Source: an uncultured Prevotellaceae bacterium | Lineage (GTDB): Bacteria; Bacteroidota; Bacteroidia; Bacteroidales; Bacteroidaceae | Assembly: GCA_949295905.1 (NCBI GenBank) | Contig: CASFNA010000023.1 | Coordinates: 215,385-279,384, forward strand | Length of the DNA stretch: 64,000 bases | Reading direction: 5' to 3' | Shown: one piece after another, positions 53,754-62,740 of the stretch | How positions within the stretch are numbered: the first letter of the stretch is position 1 | Layout of the letters: the number at the start of each line of letters is the position of its first letter | The notes under the pieces: generated by a model | What the model was told of the DNA's origin: nothing | What the model saw: only the letters and a program-made list of their open reading frames with translations | The model's database searches: none | Translations under genes and position numbers: made by a program

Positions 53754-55177
53754 AGTACAAGGCTTTGTTGGAGGGGCTGGAAGTAAAAGAAATAAAGGTA
53801 TATGAATGTTTAGAAAATAAGGATTTTAGAATAGACAGTGGATTTTACACAAAAGCCCCACTAATAAATCCTCAATTAAATTATCGAAAAATAGGAGATT
53901 GCATTATTTCATCCCAATATGGGATTTCTATTTCAATGAATGAAGATGGAATAGGGCATCCGATATATAGGATGAATGAGATACACAATATGCTTTGCGA
54001 CCTTGATGTTAGTAAATGTGCTGAAATAACATTTGAAGAGCTTGAAACGTTCAAGTTACACAATAAAGATGTCTTATTCAATCGTACTAATTCATTTGAA
54101 TGGGTTGGACGGACAGGTGTCTATTATCAGAATGACAATATCAGCAGAGTATTCGCATCTTATTTAGTGCGTTTTATTCCTAATGCAAAATACCTATTAC
54201 CAGAATACCTCGCAACATATCTAAATACAAAATATGGAGTATGGGATATAAAAAGAAGAGCAAGACAGTCTATAAATCAAACGAATGTCAATCCAGAAGA
54301 AGTAAAAGAAATAGAAATACCTATTCTTCCAATGGATTTTCAAAAGCAAATAGCCGATAATCTACAACTCGCAAATGAAAAAAGAATTGTTGCGCATAAT
54401 CAATATATAGAAGCCGAAACTTATCTCTTGGAATGCTTAGGTATGACCGACTTCGCCGCCAACCCCGACGCATACAATGTCAAGACCTTGAAAGAGTCAT
54501 TCCTTGAAACAGGACGTTTAGACGCAGAATATTACCTGCCAAAATACGAGGAATTAACAAAGATAATATCTACCTACCATAATGGTTTTAAGGTTTTAAA
54601 AGATATTGTAGATTTTTATCGTGGCAATTTTATTCCAGATACAAATTACGCAAAAGAAGGAATACCCTATCTTCGAGGAGGTGATATTTCGTCAAATCGT
54701 ATAGATGATGTCAATATTGTCTATATTGACAGTAAATATCATTACAATAATGAAACAATTTGCAATTGTGGCGATATTGTATGTGCTATGATAGGAAGTG
54801 TAGGAACCGCCGCTCTTATAACAGACGAATTTGTTGGTGCTTATATTTCAAACAACCTTGGCCTTCTAAGGCCTAAAACAAATCTATTAAGGCCAGAAGT
54901 GCTACACATCTATTTGACATCTTCTATTGGTAAAATGTTTTTTAAACAAAGGAATATGGTTACAGCTCAGCCTAAAATATCATTTAGTGATATGGCAGAT
55001 ATACCCGTTCCCATCATACGGCAAGAAGTGCAGGACGAGATAGCCCAACACGTGCAAAGGGGCTTCGCCTTGCGAAAAGAAGCTATGCAACTGCTTGAAA
55101 ATGCGAAGCTTACGGTAGAGCGAACAATAGAAATAGGGGGGGGTAATTTGTTGATATTCAACAAATTACAGGAATAA
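53750..55177 (+). CDS. specificity (S) subunit with two target-recognition domains
   Basis: A 475-aa HsdS-like DNA-recognition subunit. TRD1 spans about residues 1-200 and TRD2 about 245-440. Each is followed by a helical spacer ending in a conserved segment: QKQIADNLQLANEKRIVAHN after TRD1 and QDEIAQHVQRGFALRKEAMQ after TRD2. The central region LKESFLETGRLDAEYYLPKY starts the second half. The start is GTG, overlapping the methylase stop by 4 bases. A G8 run at 55136-55143 encodes the GGG near the C-terminus. The gene is clearly lower in G+C than the methylase gene in its TRDs, as expected for swapped domains. Confidence 0.87.
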   Translation: MKYKALLEGLEVKEIKVYECLENKDFRIDSGFYTKAPLINPQLNYRKIGDCIISSQYGISISMNEDGIGHPIYRMNEIHNMLCDLDVSKCAEITFEELETFKLHNKDVLFNRTNSFEWVGRTGVYYQNDNISRVFASYLVRFIPNAKYLLPEYLATYLNTKYGVWDIKRRARQSINQTNVNPEEVKEIEIPILPMDFQKQIADNLQLANEKRIVAHNQYIEAETYLLECLGMTDFAANPDAYNVKTLKESFLETGRLDAEYYLPKYEELTKIISTYHNGFKVLKDIVDFYRGNFIPDTNYAKEGIPYLRGGDISSNRIDDVNIVYIDSKYHYNNETICNCGDIVCAMIGSVGTAALITDEFVGAYISNNLGLLRPKTNLLRPEVLHIYLTSSIGKMFFKQRNMVTAQPKISFSDMADIPVPIIRQEVQDEIAQHVQRGFALRKEAMQLLENAKLTVERTIEIGGGNLLIFNKLQE

Positions 55178-55929
55178 GCCATTCTAGAAGAAAGATTTGC
55201 GACATGGCTGCTACTTACTGAAATTGGAATACTGCCTACAACTGAAAAAGAAAACAAAACCGTTAAAACCTGCAAGAAATTGTCAGACAGTTTCTTGTCA
55301 AGCGGACGGCTTGATGCAGAGTATTACCAGCCCAAGTATGATTACCTGTTTTCTCATTTGAGCGAATTTGCAACATCCACAATCGGGGAATTAGCGGAAA
55401 TACGTAAATCCATTGAGCCGGGTAGTGACGCTTATCAAGAAACAGGTGTGCCGTTTATCAGAGTTTCCGACCTGTCAAAGTTCGGTTGGTCTGATACGAC
55501 CATACATTTGAATGCGGAAGATTACCACGATGTGATACGCCCGAAGAAAGACACCATACTGCTTTCAAAAGACGGAAGTGTCGGCATTGCCTACAAAGTG
55601 GAAGAACCACTTAATGTTATCACATCAGGAGCAATACTCCATCTGTCATTGAAAAGCACAGTGTGCTGCCAGATTACCTTACATTGGTTCTCAATTCCCA
55701 AATAGTGCGCTTGCAAGCTGAACGGGATGCAGGAGGCTCCATCATCCAACATTGGAAACCATCGGAAATAGAAAAAGTTGTCATACCTATATTGCCCATG
55801 CAGGTACAACAAGAAATTACAGAAAAGATTAGGTCAAGTTTCAAACAGAGAAAAGAAAGTCAACACCTGTTAGATGAAGCAAAGCAAATGGTTGAAACAG
55901 CAATAAAAACCAATACATTCCTATTTTAA
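55178..55929 (+). pseudogene. broken third target-recognition half-gene
   Basis: Starting right after the S-subunit stop and in the same frame, the DNA encodes a central region (LLLTEIGILPTTEKE ... LSDSFLSSGRLDAEYYQPKY) homologous to that of the S subunit, plus one TRD. The frame breaks near 55650-55665 and continues shifted by one base (LPDYLTLVLNSQIVRLQAER) to a normal S-type end (QQEITEKIRSSFKQRKESQH), stopping at 55929. There is no good start codon (only TTG 55280). It is best read as a remnant or silent donor of TRD sequence. Expression of the intact part from TTG cannot be excluded. Confidence 0.75.
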
Positions 55930-55984
55930 CTATAAAATAACATTCAAATATAACAAGCAGGCGTGTTATGTCGATTAAAATGAG

Positions 55985-55992
55985 TAACTTTG
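55985..55992 (+). promoter_or_regulatory. -7 box for lon
   Basis: TAACTTTG (TAnnTTTG). Transcription would begin near 55999, so the in-frame TTG at 55990 cannot be the translation start. ATG 56032 fits best. Confidence 0.5.
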
Positions 55993-56031
55993 CACCCCAA
56001 TATGTACTTTGGGAAAGTAATTAAACAAGTT

Positions 56032-58479
56032 ATGAATAGAGACGTGAACAACGCTTTTTCAATGATAGCCGACTACGAGGGCGACATAACAAAACTGTTT
56101 GAAGGCGACAAAGACGGCGAACTGCCGGTGCTTGCCACGCGCAACCTCGTACTGTTTCCGGGCGTGGTGTCGCCCGTACTCATAGGGCGCGCAACGAGCC
56201 TTAGCCTGATAAACTACCTGAAGGAGACGCCCGACCAGGCGTTCGCCGTGTTCTGTCAGAAGAACCAGGAAGAGGACAATCCTGTAAAGAAAGAACAGCT
56301 ATACGAATACGGAGTGCATGCAAAGATAATACGCGTGCTCGAAATGCCGGGACAAACCGGCAACGTTACCGTGATACTACAAGGCATGGGACGCTGCAAG
56401 CTCACCGGCCTGAACAGCACCGCGCCTTTCCTGAAAGGCACGGTAGAGGTTGCGCCGGAGACATTTCCTGACGAAAAGGACAAGGAGTTTATAGCTGCCA
56501 TAGAAGACTTGCGCAACGTAACCATAGACTATGTAAAGAAGAACGACGAGATTCCTGACGAGGCGCAGTTTGCCCTCCAGAACATCAACAACGCCATAAT
56601 ACTGCTCAACTTCGTATGTACGAGCCTGCCGTTTGACTCTGCGGAAAAGGTGAAGCTGCTGAAGACGAACTCGCTGAAGAGCCGACTGTTCAAGTTGTTG
56701 AAAATCTTGCACCGCGAAATGCAGCTGCTTGAACTGAAGCATGACATACGCACAAAGACGCGCGAGGACATAGACGAGCAGCAGCGCGAATACTTCCTGC
56801 AACAGCAGATAAAGAATATCAAGGAAGAACTGACGGGCGGCGACAGCTACCCCGAGCGCAAGGAACTGATGGAAGCGGCCAAGAAGAAGAAGTGGCCGGA
56901 GGACATCGAGACCACATTCAACAAGGAACTTGACAAGCTCGACATACTCAACCCGCAAAGCCCGGAGTTCAGCGTACAGCTGACATACCTGCAAACGCTG
57001 GTAAACCTGCCATGGGAAAGCTACACTACGGACGACCTCAACCTGAAACGTGCCGAGAAGGTGCTCGACAAAGACCACTACGGCATGAAGAAGGTAAAGG
57101 AGCGCATACTGGAATACATGGCCGTATTGAGCCTTAGAAAAGATTTGAAGTCGCCCATAGTGTGCCTGTACGGTCCTCCGGGAGTGGGCAAAACGAGCCT
57201 CGGCAAGAGCATTGCCGCCGCCATGAAGCGCAAATACGCACGCATATCGCTCGGCGGAGTACACGACGAGGCTGAAATACGCGGACACCGCCGCACATAC
57301 ATCGGCGCAATGCCCGGTCGCATAATAAAGAGCATACAGAAAGCAGGCTCGTCAAACCCAGTGTTCATCCTCGACGAAATCGACAAGGTTACGCAGAACA
57401 CAATAAACGGCGACCCGGCATCGGCACTGCTCGAAGTGCTCGACCCGGAGCAGAACTTCGCTTTCCACGACAACTACCTTGACGTGGACTACGACCTGTC
57501 GAAAGTTCTCTTCATAGCCACCGCCAACGACCTTAACACCATTCCGCGCCCATTGCTCGACCGCATGGAGCTGATAGAGGTGAGCGGCTACATAACGGAG
57601 GAGAAGGTAGAGATAGCCAAACGCCACCTCATACCGAAAGAAAAGGAGAACACAGGACTGGCTGACGAAAAAAAGCTGATGTTCACCAAACAAACCATTG
57701 AGAAAATCATAGAGCAGTACACGCGCGAAAGCGGCGTGCGCCAGTTGGAGAAACAGATTAACAAGGCATTGCGGAAGCTGGCTTTCCTGAAAGCGAAAGA
57801 CGGCATATTGCCTTACTATAAGATAACTCCCGAGGAGATAAAAGAGCTGCTTGGCAATCCGCCTTTCTACCGCGACATATACCAAGGCAACGAGTACGCC
57901 GGCGTGGTTACCGGCCTTGCGTGGACAAGCGTAGGCGGAGAGATACTGTTCATAGAGACAAGCCTTAGCAAGGGCAAGGGCTCGAAGCTTACGCTTACAG
58001 GCAATCTCGGCGACGTGATGAAAGAGTCGGCCGTGCTTGCGCTTGAATATGTCAAGGCTCATGCTGACACCCTTGGCATTGACTACCGCATCTTCGACCA
58101 TTGGAACATACACATCCACGTGCCCGAAGGCGCAACGCCTAAGGACGGTCCGTCAGCCGGCATAACCATTGCCACATCGATTGCGTCGGCTCTGACACAA
58201 CGTAAAGTCCGCGCCAAGACGGCAATGACCGGCGAAATCACGTTAAGGGGCAAGGTGCTTCCCGTAGGCGGCATCAAGGAAAAAATACTTGCGGCCAAGC
58301 GTGCGGGCATTACCGAAATAGTAATGTGCAAGGACAACAGGAAAGATATAGAGGAAATATCCGAGGAATACATCAGCGGCGTAAACTTCCACTATGTAGA
58401 AAACATACAGGAGGTGTGGGATTTCGCCCTTACGGACGAGAAAGTAAAGAATCCCGTCACGTTCAGCATTGAGGATTAA
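56032..58479 (+). CDS. lon: ATP-dependent protease Lon
   Basis: Homo-oligomeric cytosolic protease for damaged and regulatory proteins. N-terminal substrate-binding domain (VLATRNLVLFPGVVSPVLIGR), AAA+ module with Walker A GPPGVGKTSLGKS (near residue 381) and Walker B PVFILDEIDKV, and C-terminal Ser-Lys protease with DGPSAG (Ser near 707) and the Lys in GGIKEKILAAKRAG. The start MNRDVNNAFSM (815 aa) was chosen because a promoter box sits at 55985-55992, too close to the earlier in-frame starts. Confidence 0.95.
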   Translation: MNRDVNNAFSMIADYEGDITKLFEGDKDGELPVLATRNLVLFPGVVSPVLIGRATSLSLINYLKETPDQAFAVFCQKNQEEDNPVKKEQLYEYGVHAKIIRVLEMPGQTGNVTVILQGMGRCKLTGLNSTAPFLKGTVEVAPETFPDEKDKEFIAAIEDLRNVTIDYVKKNDEIPDEAQFALQNINNAIILLNFVCTSLPFDSAEKVKLLKTNSLKSRLFKLLKILHREMQLLELKHDIRTKTREDIDEQQREYFLQQQIKNIKEELTGGDSYPERKELMEAAKKKKWPEDIETTFNKELDKLDILNPQSPEFSVQLTYLQTLVNLPWESYTTDDLNLKRAEKVLDKDHYGMKKVKERILEYMAVLSLRKDLKSPIVCLYGPPGVGKTSLGKSIAAAMKRKYARISLGGVHDEAEIRGHRRTYIGAMPGRIIKSIQKAGSSNPVFILDEIDKVTQNTINGDPASALLEVLDPEQNFAFHDNYLDVDYDLSKVLFIATANDLNTIPRPLLDRMELIEVSGYITEEKVEIAKRHLIPKEKENTGLADEKKLMFTKQTIEKIIEQYTRESGVRQLEKQINKALRKLAFLKAKDGILPYYKITPEEIKELLGNPPFYRDIYQGNEYAGVVTGLAWTSVGGEILFIETSLSKGKGSKLTLTGNLGDVMKESAVLALEYVKAHADTLGIDYRIFDHWNIHIHVPEGATPKDGPSAGITIATSIASALTQRKVRAKTAMTGEITLRGKVLPVGGIKEKILAAKRAGITEIVMCKDNRKDIEEISEEYISGVNFHYVENIQEVWDFALTDEKVKNPVTFSIED

Positions 58480-58483
58480 AGAC

Positions 58484-59611
58484 ATGTTTTTCGAACTACA
58501 ACATACAGACAACGCCAGCGACGCACGCACGGGACTAATCACAACCGCACACGGACAGATACAGACACCGATATTCATGCCCGTAGGAACATGCGGCAGC
58601 GTAAAGGGCGTTCATTTCAGCGAACTGCGCCAACAGGTAAAAGCCCAGATAATATTGGGCAATACTTACCACCTATACCTGCGCCCGGGACTTGACGTAC
58701 TGAAAGCCGCCGGTGGACTGCACAAGTTCAATACATGGAACCGGCCGATACTTACCGACAGCGGCGGATTCCAGGTGTTCTCGCTGACAGGCATTAGAAA
58801 GTTGAAGGAAGAAGGTTGCGAGTTCCGTTCGCACATCGACGGCAGCAAGCATTTCTTCACTCCTGAAAACGTGATGGACACCGAAAGAACAATAGGTGCT
58901 GACATAATCATGGCTTTCGACGAATGTCCTCCAGGACAAAGTGATTACCAGTACGCCAAGAAAAGCCTGATGCTCACACAACGCTGGCTTGACCGCTGCA
59001 TCAAGCGGTTTAACGAGACAGAGCCTCTTTACGGATATGACCAGGCACTGTTCCCTATCGTGCAGGGCTGCACTTTCAAGGACTTGCGGCGCGACGCGGC
59101 AAAGTTCGTAGCCGACAAGGGGGCTGAAGGCAACGCCATCGGCGGTCTGGCTGTGGGAGAACCTACGGAGGTGATGTATGAAATGATTGAAGTTGTCAAC
59201 GAAATACTGCCAAAAGACAAGCCCCGTTACCTAATGGGAGTCGGTACGCCGCAGAACATCTTGGAGGCCATTGAACGCGGAGTTGACATGTTTGACTGCG
59301 TAATGCCGACAAGAAACGGGCGCAACGCGATGCTGTTCACATACAACGGTACTATGAACATGCGCAACAAGAAGTGGGAAAAAGACTTCTCCCCTATCGA
59401 CCCTGACGGCTGCGATGTGGACAAAACATATTCAAAAGCATACCTGCACCATCTTTTCAAGGCGCAGGAGTTACTCGCAATGCAGATAGCGAGCATACAC
59501 AACCTCGCCTTTTACCTGCGACTTGTACAAGACGCACGCAGCCACATAGAGGCAGGCGACTTCGTAAGATGGAAATCTTCAGTAATCGACCAACTGGGGC
59601 AACGGATTTAA
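58484..59611 (+). CDS. tgt: tRNA-guanine transglycosylase with reduced zinc site
   Basis: Exchanges G34 for the queuosine precursor in GUN-anticodon tRNAs. The TIM-barrel motifs are intact: TYHLYLRPG, ILTDSGGFQVFSL (Asp general base), and the nucleophile Asp in VDMFDCVMPTRNGRNA. The C-terminal zinc-binding segment reads DPDGCDVDKTYSKAYLHHLF, where typical enzymes have CxCxxC followed by His, so two of three cysteines are absent. Start at MFFELQH (375 aa), 4 bases after the lon stop. Confidence 0.93.
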   Translation: MFFELQHTDNASDARTGLITTAHGQIQTPIFMPVGTCGSVKGVHFSELRQQVKAQIILGNTYHLYLRPGLDVLKAAGGLHKFNTWNRPILTDSGGFQVFSLTGIRKLKEEGCEFRSHIDGSKHFFTPENVMDTERTIGADIIMAFDECPPGQSDYQYAKKSLMLTQRWLDRCIKRFNETEPLYGYDQALFPIVQGCTFKDLRRDAAKFVADKGAEGNAIGGLAVGEPTEVMYEMIEVVNEILPKDKPRYLMGVGTPQNILEAIERGVDMFDCVMPTRNGRNAMLFTYNGTMNMRNKKWEKDFSPIDPDGCDVDKTYSKAYLHHLFKAQELLAMQIASIHNLAFYLRLVQDARSHIEAGDFVRWKSSVIDQLGQRI

Positions 59612-59620
59612 CACAATGAC

Positions 59621-60841
59621 ATGAAGACGAAGAACATCAGGAAATTCAGAAAGGTATTGAAGCTTATGAGGTGGACGAAAAGCCATCTCAATTGGCTTTT
59701 CATATCGTTCGCATGGCTTGGAAAGAAGCTGGGTTTCCTAAAACCATCAAGATATCTGAAGATATTGGACTGGTACATAATCAAGAAATTCATCGGCACT
59801 TATTTCTACTCAATTGCACTGATTATTTCCATTTCAATAGTTTTCGACATAAACGAGAACCTTGCCAAGTTCACTCAATACCACGCACCATTAAGGGCAA
59901 TCGTGGTAGACTATTACATGAACTTCGTGCCTTACTTCGCCAACTTGTTCAGTCCGTTGTTCGTCTTCATTGCCGTAATCTTCTTCACATCGAAACTTGC
60001 AGGAAATTCAGAGATAATATCAATGCTTGCCGCCGGTGTAAGCTTCAAGAGGCTTATGCGTCCTTATATGATTTCAGCGGCATTGATATCCATCATGACA
60101 TTCTTTCTTGGCGCATACATAATACCCAAAGGAACAATAATAAGGCAGAACTTTGAGACGATATACAAAAACAAAAAGAAAAACACGTCGGCCGAAAACG
60201 TACAACTGCAAGTAGGGAAAGGTGTAATAGCATACATACAGCATTACGACAACAACCAGAAAAAAGGCTACGGCTTCTGTCTCGATAAATTCGAGGACAA
60301 GAAATTAGTGAGCCACATGACTGCTTCAGAAATACAATACGATACCATTTCCGACTCAAAATATCAGTGGAAGGCGCGAAACTGGCGAATAAGGCAACTC
60401 AAAGGTATGCGTGAGACAATCACCAGCGGCTCTGTGAAAGATACTACAATTATGATGGAGCCGACCGACCTTGTATTCTCTAAAGGCCAACAAGAAACAT
60501 TCACAAGTCCGCAACTCCGCGATTATATAAGCAAACAGATAGACCGTGGGTCGGGCAATGTGGTGCAGTATGAAGTTGAATTCCACAAGCGCATAGCTAC
60601 TTCTTTCGCATCGTTCATACTGACCACAATCGGCCTTTCATTATCCTCAAGAAAGCGCAAAGGAGGAATGGGGCTGTATCTCGGTATCGGACTCGCATTA
60701 AGTTTTACATACATCATGTTGCAGACAGTGTCGTCAACATTTGCCATCAATGCAGACACGCCGCCAATGCTGGCAGCATGGATTCCTAACATAATTTTCA
60801 CAATCGTAGCATATTTCTGCTACCGTAAAGCACCAAATTAA
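59621..60841 (+). CDS. LptF/LptG family permease
   Basis: A 406-aa inner-membrane component of the lipopolysaccharide export ABC transporter. It has an N-terminal amphipathic region (ILDWYIIKKFIGTYFYSIAL), three helices before a large periplasmic beta-jellyroll domain (about 180-300) and three after it. Motifs SPLFVFIAVIFFTSKLAGNSEIISML and HKRIATSFASFILTTIGL are family-typical. Whether it acts as LptF or LptG cannot be told. The partner and the ATPase LptB are not in the window. The first 45 residues are basic and longer than usual. Confidence 0.88.
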   Translation: MKTKNIRKFRKVLKLMRWTKSHLNWLFISFAWLGKKLGFLKPSRYLKILDWYIIKKFIGTYFYSIALIISISIVFDINENLAKFTQYHAPLRAIVVDYYMNFVPYFANLFSPLFVFIAVIFFTSKLAGNSEIISMLAAGVSFKRLMRPYMISAALISIMTFFLGAYIIPKGTIIRQNFETIYKNKKKNTSAENVQLQVGKGVIAYIQHYDNNQKKGYGFCLDKFEDKKLVSHMTASEIQYDTISDSKYQWKARNWRIRQLKGMRETITSGSVKDTTIMMEPTDLVFSKGQQETFTSPQLRDYISKQIDRGSGNVVQYEVEFHKRIATSFASFILTTIGLSLSSRKRKGGMGLYLGIGLALSFTYIMLQTVSSTFAINADTPPMLAAWIPNIIFTIVAYFCYRKAPN

Positions 60842-60850
60842 CTATTCATC

Positions 60851-62104
60851 ATGGATTTTTACGACTTAGATTTGAGCGACAATACTCTTGACGCAATCGA
60901 CGATATGGGTTGGGCATCGTGTACACCCATCCAGGAAAAGTGTATACCAGAGATTTTGGACGGTAAAGATGTCCTCGGCATAGCGCAGACAGGTACAGGC
61001 AAGACAGCGGCTTACCTGCTTCCGATACTTAGTATGCTTGACGAAGAAGACTTCCCCGAAGAATCGATAAACTGTGTCATAATGAGTCCTACACGCGAAT
61101 TGGCTCAACAGATAGACCAGGCCATGCAGGGATTTTCATACTATATGCCGTCAGTAAGCAGCGTTGCGGTTTACGGAGGCAATGACGGCAGCCGTTACGA
61201 CCAGGAATACAAGAGCATGAAGATGGGTGCGGATGTCATCATCGCCACCCCAGGCAGGCTGATAAGCCATATAACAATGGGCAATGTTGATTTGAGCAAG
61301 GTTTCATTCTTTGTTCTCGATGAGGCAGACCGTATGCTTGACATGGGTTTTCATGAAGACATACTCTCCATTGCCAAGTTGTTGCCCGGCAACTGCCAGA
61401 CAATAATGTTCTCGGCTACGATGCCTCAAAAGATAGAGGAACTCGCCCATACTATCTTAAAGTCACCGGCCGTAATAAAGCTCGCAGTAAGCAAACCGGC
61501 GGAAAAAATCAAGCAACTTGCCTGCGTTTGCCATGAAAACCAGAAAAACGGTGTGCTGCGTGACATTTTCAAGACATACGGGCAGAAACGTGTAATCGTA
61601 TTCTCAAGCTCAAAACAGAAAGTAAAGGAAATCAATAAATATCTCAAGTCGGTAAAAATCAATAGCGGCGAGATGCACTCCGACCTGATGCAAAGCCAGC
61701 GCGACGAGGTTATGTATCTTTTCAAGAGCGGACAAATCGACGTACTTGTCGCCACTGACATTGTAGCACGAGGCATTGACATCGACGACATCTCAATGGT
61801 TGTAAACTATGACGTGCCCCACGATTGTGAAGATTATGTACATAGAATAGGACGAACGGCACGTGCCGACCATGACGGTGTGGCCGTTACCCTTGTCCGT
61901 GGCAAGGAAATATCGATGTTCATGCAAATAGAGAAGTTTCTCGGCAAAGAGGTGGAGAAGCTACCGCTGCCCAAAGGCTTGGGCAAGGCTCCTGAATACA
62001 AAGCGTCTGAGCCAAGGAAAGAACGGAGGAACGGCGGAAGGCGGAACGGGAAATTCAAGGGAAAAGGAAAGCCCAAAAGAAAAGGCAACAAACCTAAAGA
62101 ATAA
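60851..62104 (+). CDS. DEAD-box RNA helicase
   Basis: ATP-dependent RNA helicase. The Q motif (CTPIQEKCIPEIL), motif I AQTGTGKTAA, Ia PTRELAQQ, DEAD box VLDEADRMLDMG, SAT, and the C-terminal RecA domain with RGIDIDDISMVVNYDVP and HRIGRTARADH are all present. The C-terminal 45 residues are a Lys/Arg/Gly-rich RNA-binding tail. 417 aa resembles RhlE-type helicases. Its 3' end overlaps the convergent PPTase gene by 11 bases. Confidence 0.94.
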   Translation: MDFYDLDLSDNTLDAIDDMGWASCTPIQEKCIPEILDGKDVLGIAQTGTGKTAAYLLPILSMLDEEDFPEESINCVIMSPTRELAQQIDQAMQGFSYYMPSVSSVAVYGGNDGSRYDQEYKSMKMGADVIIATPGRLISHITMGNVDLSKVSFFVLDEADRMLDMGFHEDILSIAKLLPGNCQTIMFSATMPQKIEELAHTILKSPAVIKLAVSKPAEKIKQLACVCHENQKNGVLRDIFKTYGQKRVIVFSSSKQKVKEINKYLKSVKINSGEMHSDLMQSQRDEVMYLFKSGQIDVLVATDIVARGIDIDDISMVVNYDVPHDCEDYVHRIGRTARADHDGVAVTLVRGKEISMFMQIEKFLGKEVEKLPLPKGLGKAPEYKASEPRKERRNGGRRNGKFKGKGKPKRKGNKPKE

Positions 62105-62702
62105 CATAAGTAAGCACCTTATTGTCAAATACACGATAAAAAACGTCTAACGTTTCACTACGTTTGACGTTTTTTGCTTTTACAAATCCCCTTGTATTGT
62201 CTCCTTCAACAGACAGCACCTGCATGTCTTTCAACGCCAGATGCTCGTCTGAATAGAGTTTATACAAAGTCTCTTTGGCACACCAATGCAATAAAAGTCC
62301 AAGCAAAGTATCGGCACTTTCATCTGTGCGCAGCATTTTTGCGGCCACTTTCCTGACCCTCTCGCTCATATATTCAACGTCAACTGCAACCTTACGGCTG
62401 GACGAAACAATCACTGACGCAAAACCCTTTGTATGGCTTATGCCTACATTCATTCCATTGGAAAGAATTGGACGGCCGGACTCCTCGTGCCTCAAATCAA
62501 CATCAGCACCTACCATCTCATCCAACAACATGCGCACCGCCAACACTTCGCGGCGGCGTTGTTCAGATGTGTAACCAGCAATAAGAGTCTCCAAGGCAAC
62601 GGTATTGCCGCAGCGGAGCAAGAAACCATCTACACTTTCAGTAATATTCCACATTCCCAAATACACATCCGGGGCAATGTTTTCAACTGACTTCAACGGC
62701 AT
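62094..62702 (-). CDS. 4'-phosphopantetheinyl transferase superfamily protein
   Basis: A 202-aa Sfp-like enzyme that would attach phosphopantetheine to carrier proteins. The magnesium-binding pair is KVAVDVEYMSERV (Asp-x-Glu), with the third motif LLHWCAKETLYKLYSD (WxxKE). The N-terminal part is divergent. The carrier protein target is unknown, and no biosynthetic cluster is adjacent. It is 38 bases downstream of ssb on the same strand. Confidence 0.85.
   Translation of the reverse strand: MPLKSVENIAPDVYLGMWNITESVDGFLLRCGNTVALETLIAGYTSEQRRREVLAVRMLLDEMVGADVDLRHEESGRPILSNGMNVGISHTKGFASVIVSSSRKVAVDVEYMSERVRKVAAKMLRTDESADTLLGLLLHWCAKETLYKLYSDEHLALKDMQVLSVEGDNTRGFVKAKNVKRSETLDVFYRVFDNKVLTYVIL
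62138..62175. terminator. terminator hairpin inside the PPTase coding region
   Basis: AAAAAACGTCTAACG (62138-62152) and CGTTTGACGTTTTTT (62161-62175) pair with one mismatch around an 8-base loop, ending in a T-run on the plus strand. It lies 34 bases after the DEAD-helicase stop but within the last 85 bases of the convergent PPTase gene. Confidence 0.65.
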
Positions 62703-62740
62703 AGCTCATACATTCATATAATAAACAAACGCACCGCTTC

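Noticed and set aside
55136-55177. G8 slippage as an on/off switch into the downstream TRD half
   Set aside because: Manual reading of the 7-G and 9-G frames gives stops within a few codons, and the in-frame stop at 55175 blocks the present frame.
51615-55929. ordinary type I restriction system with a missed hsdR
   Set aside because: No helicase-type gene lies in the neighbourhood, and the nuclease domain is already fused to the methylase.
56377-57288. 303-codon frame antisense to lon
   Set aside because: Shadow of the GC-rich lon gene; no family features.
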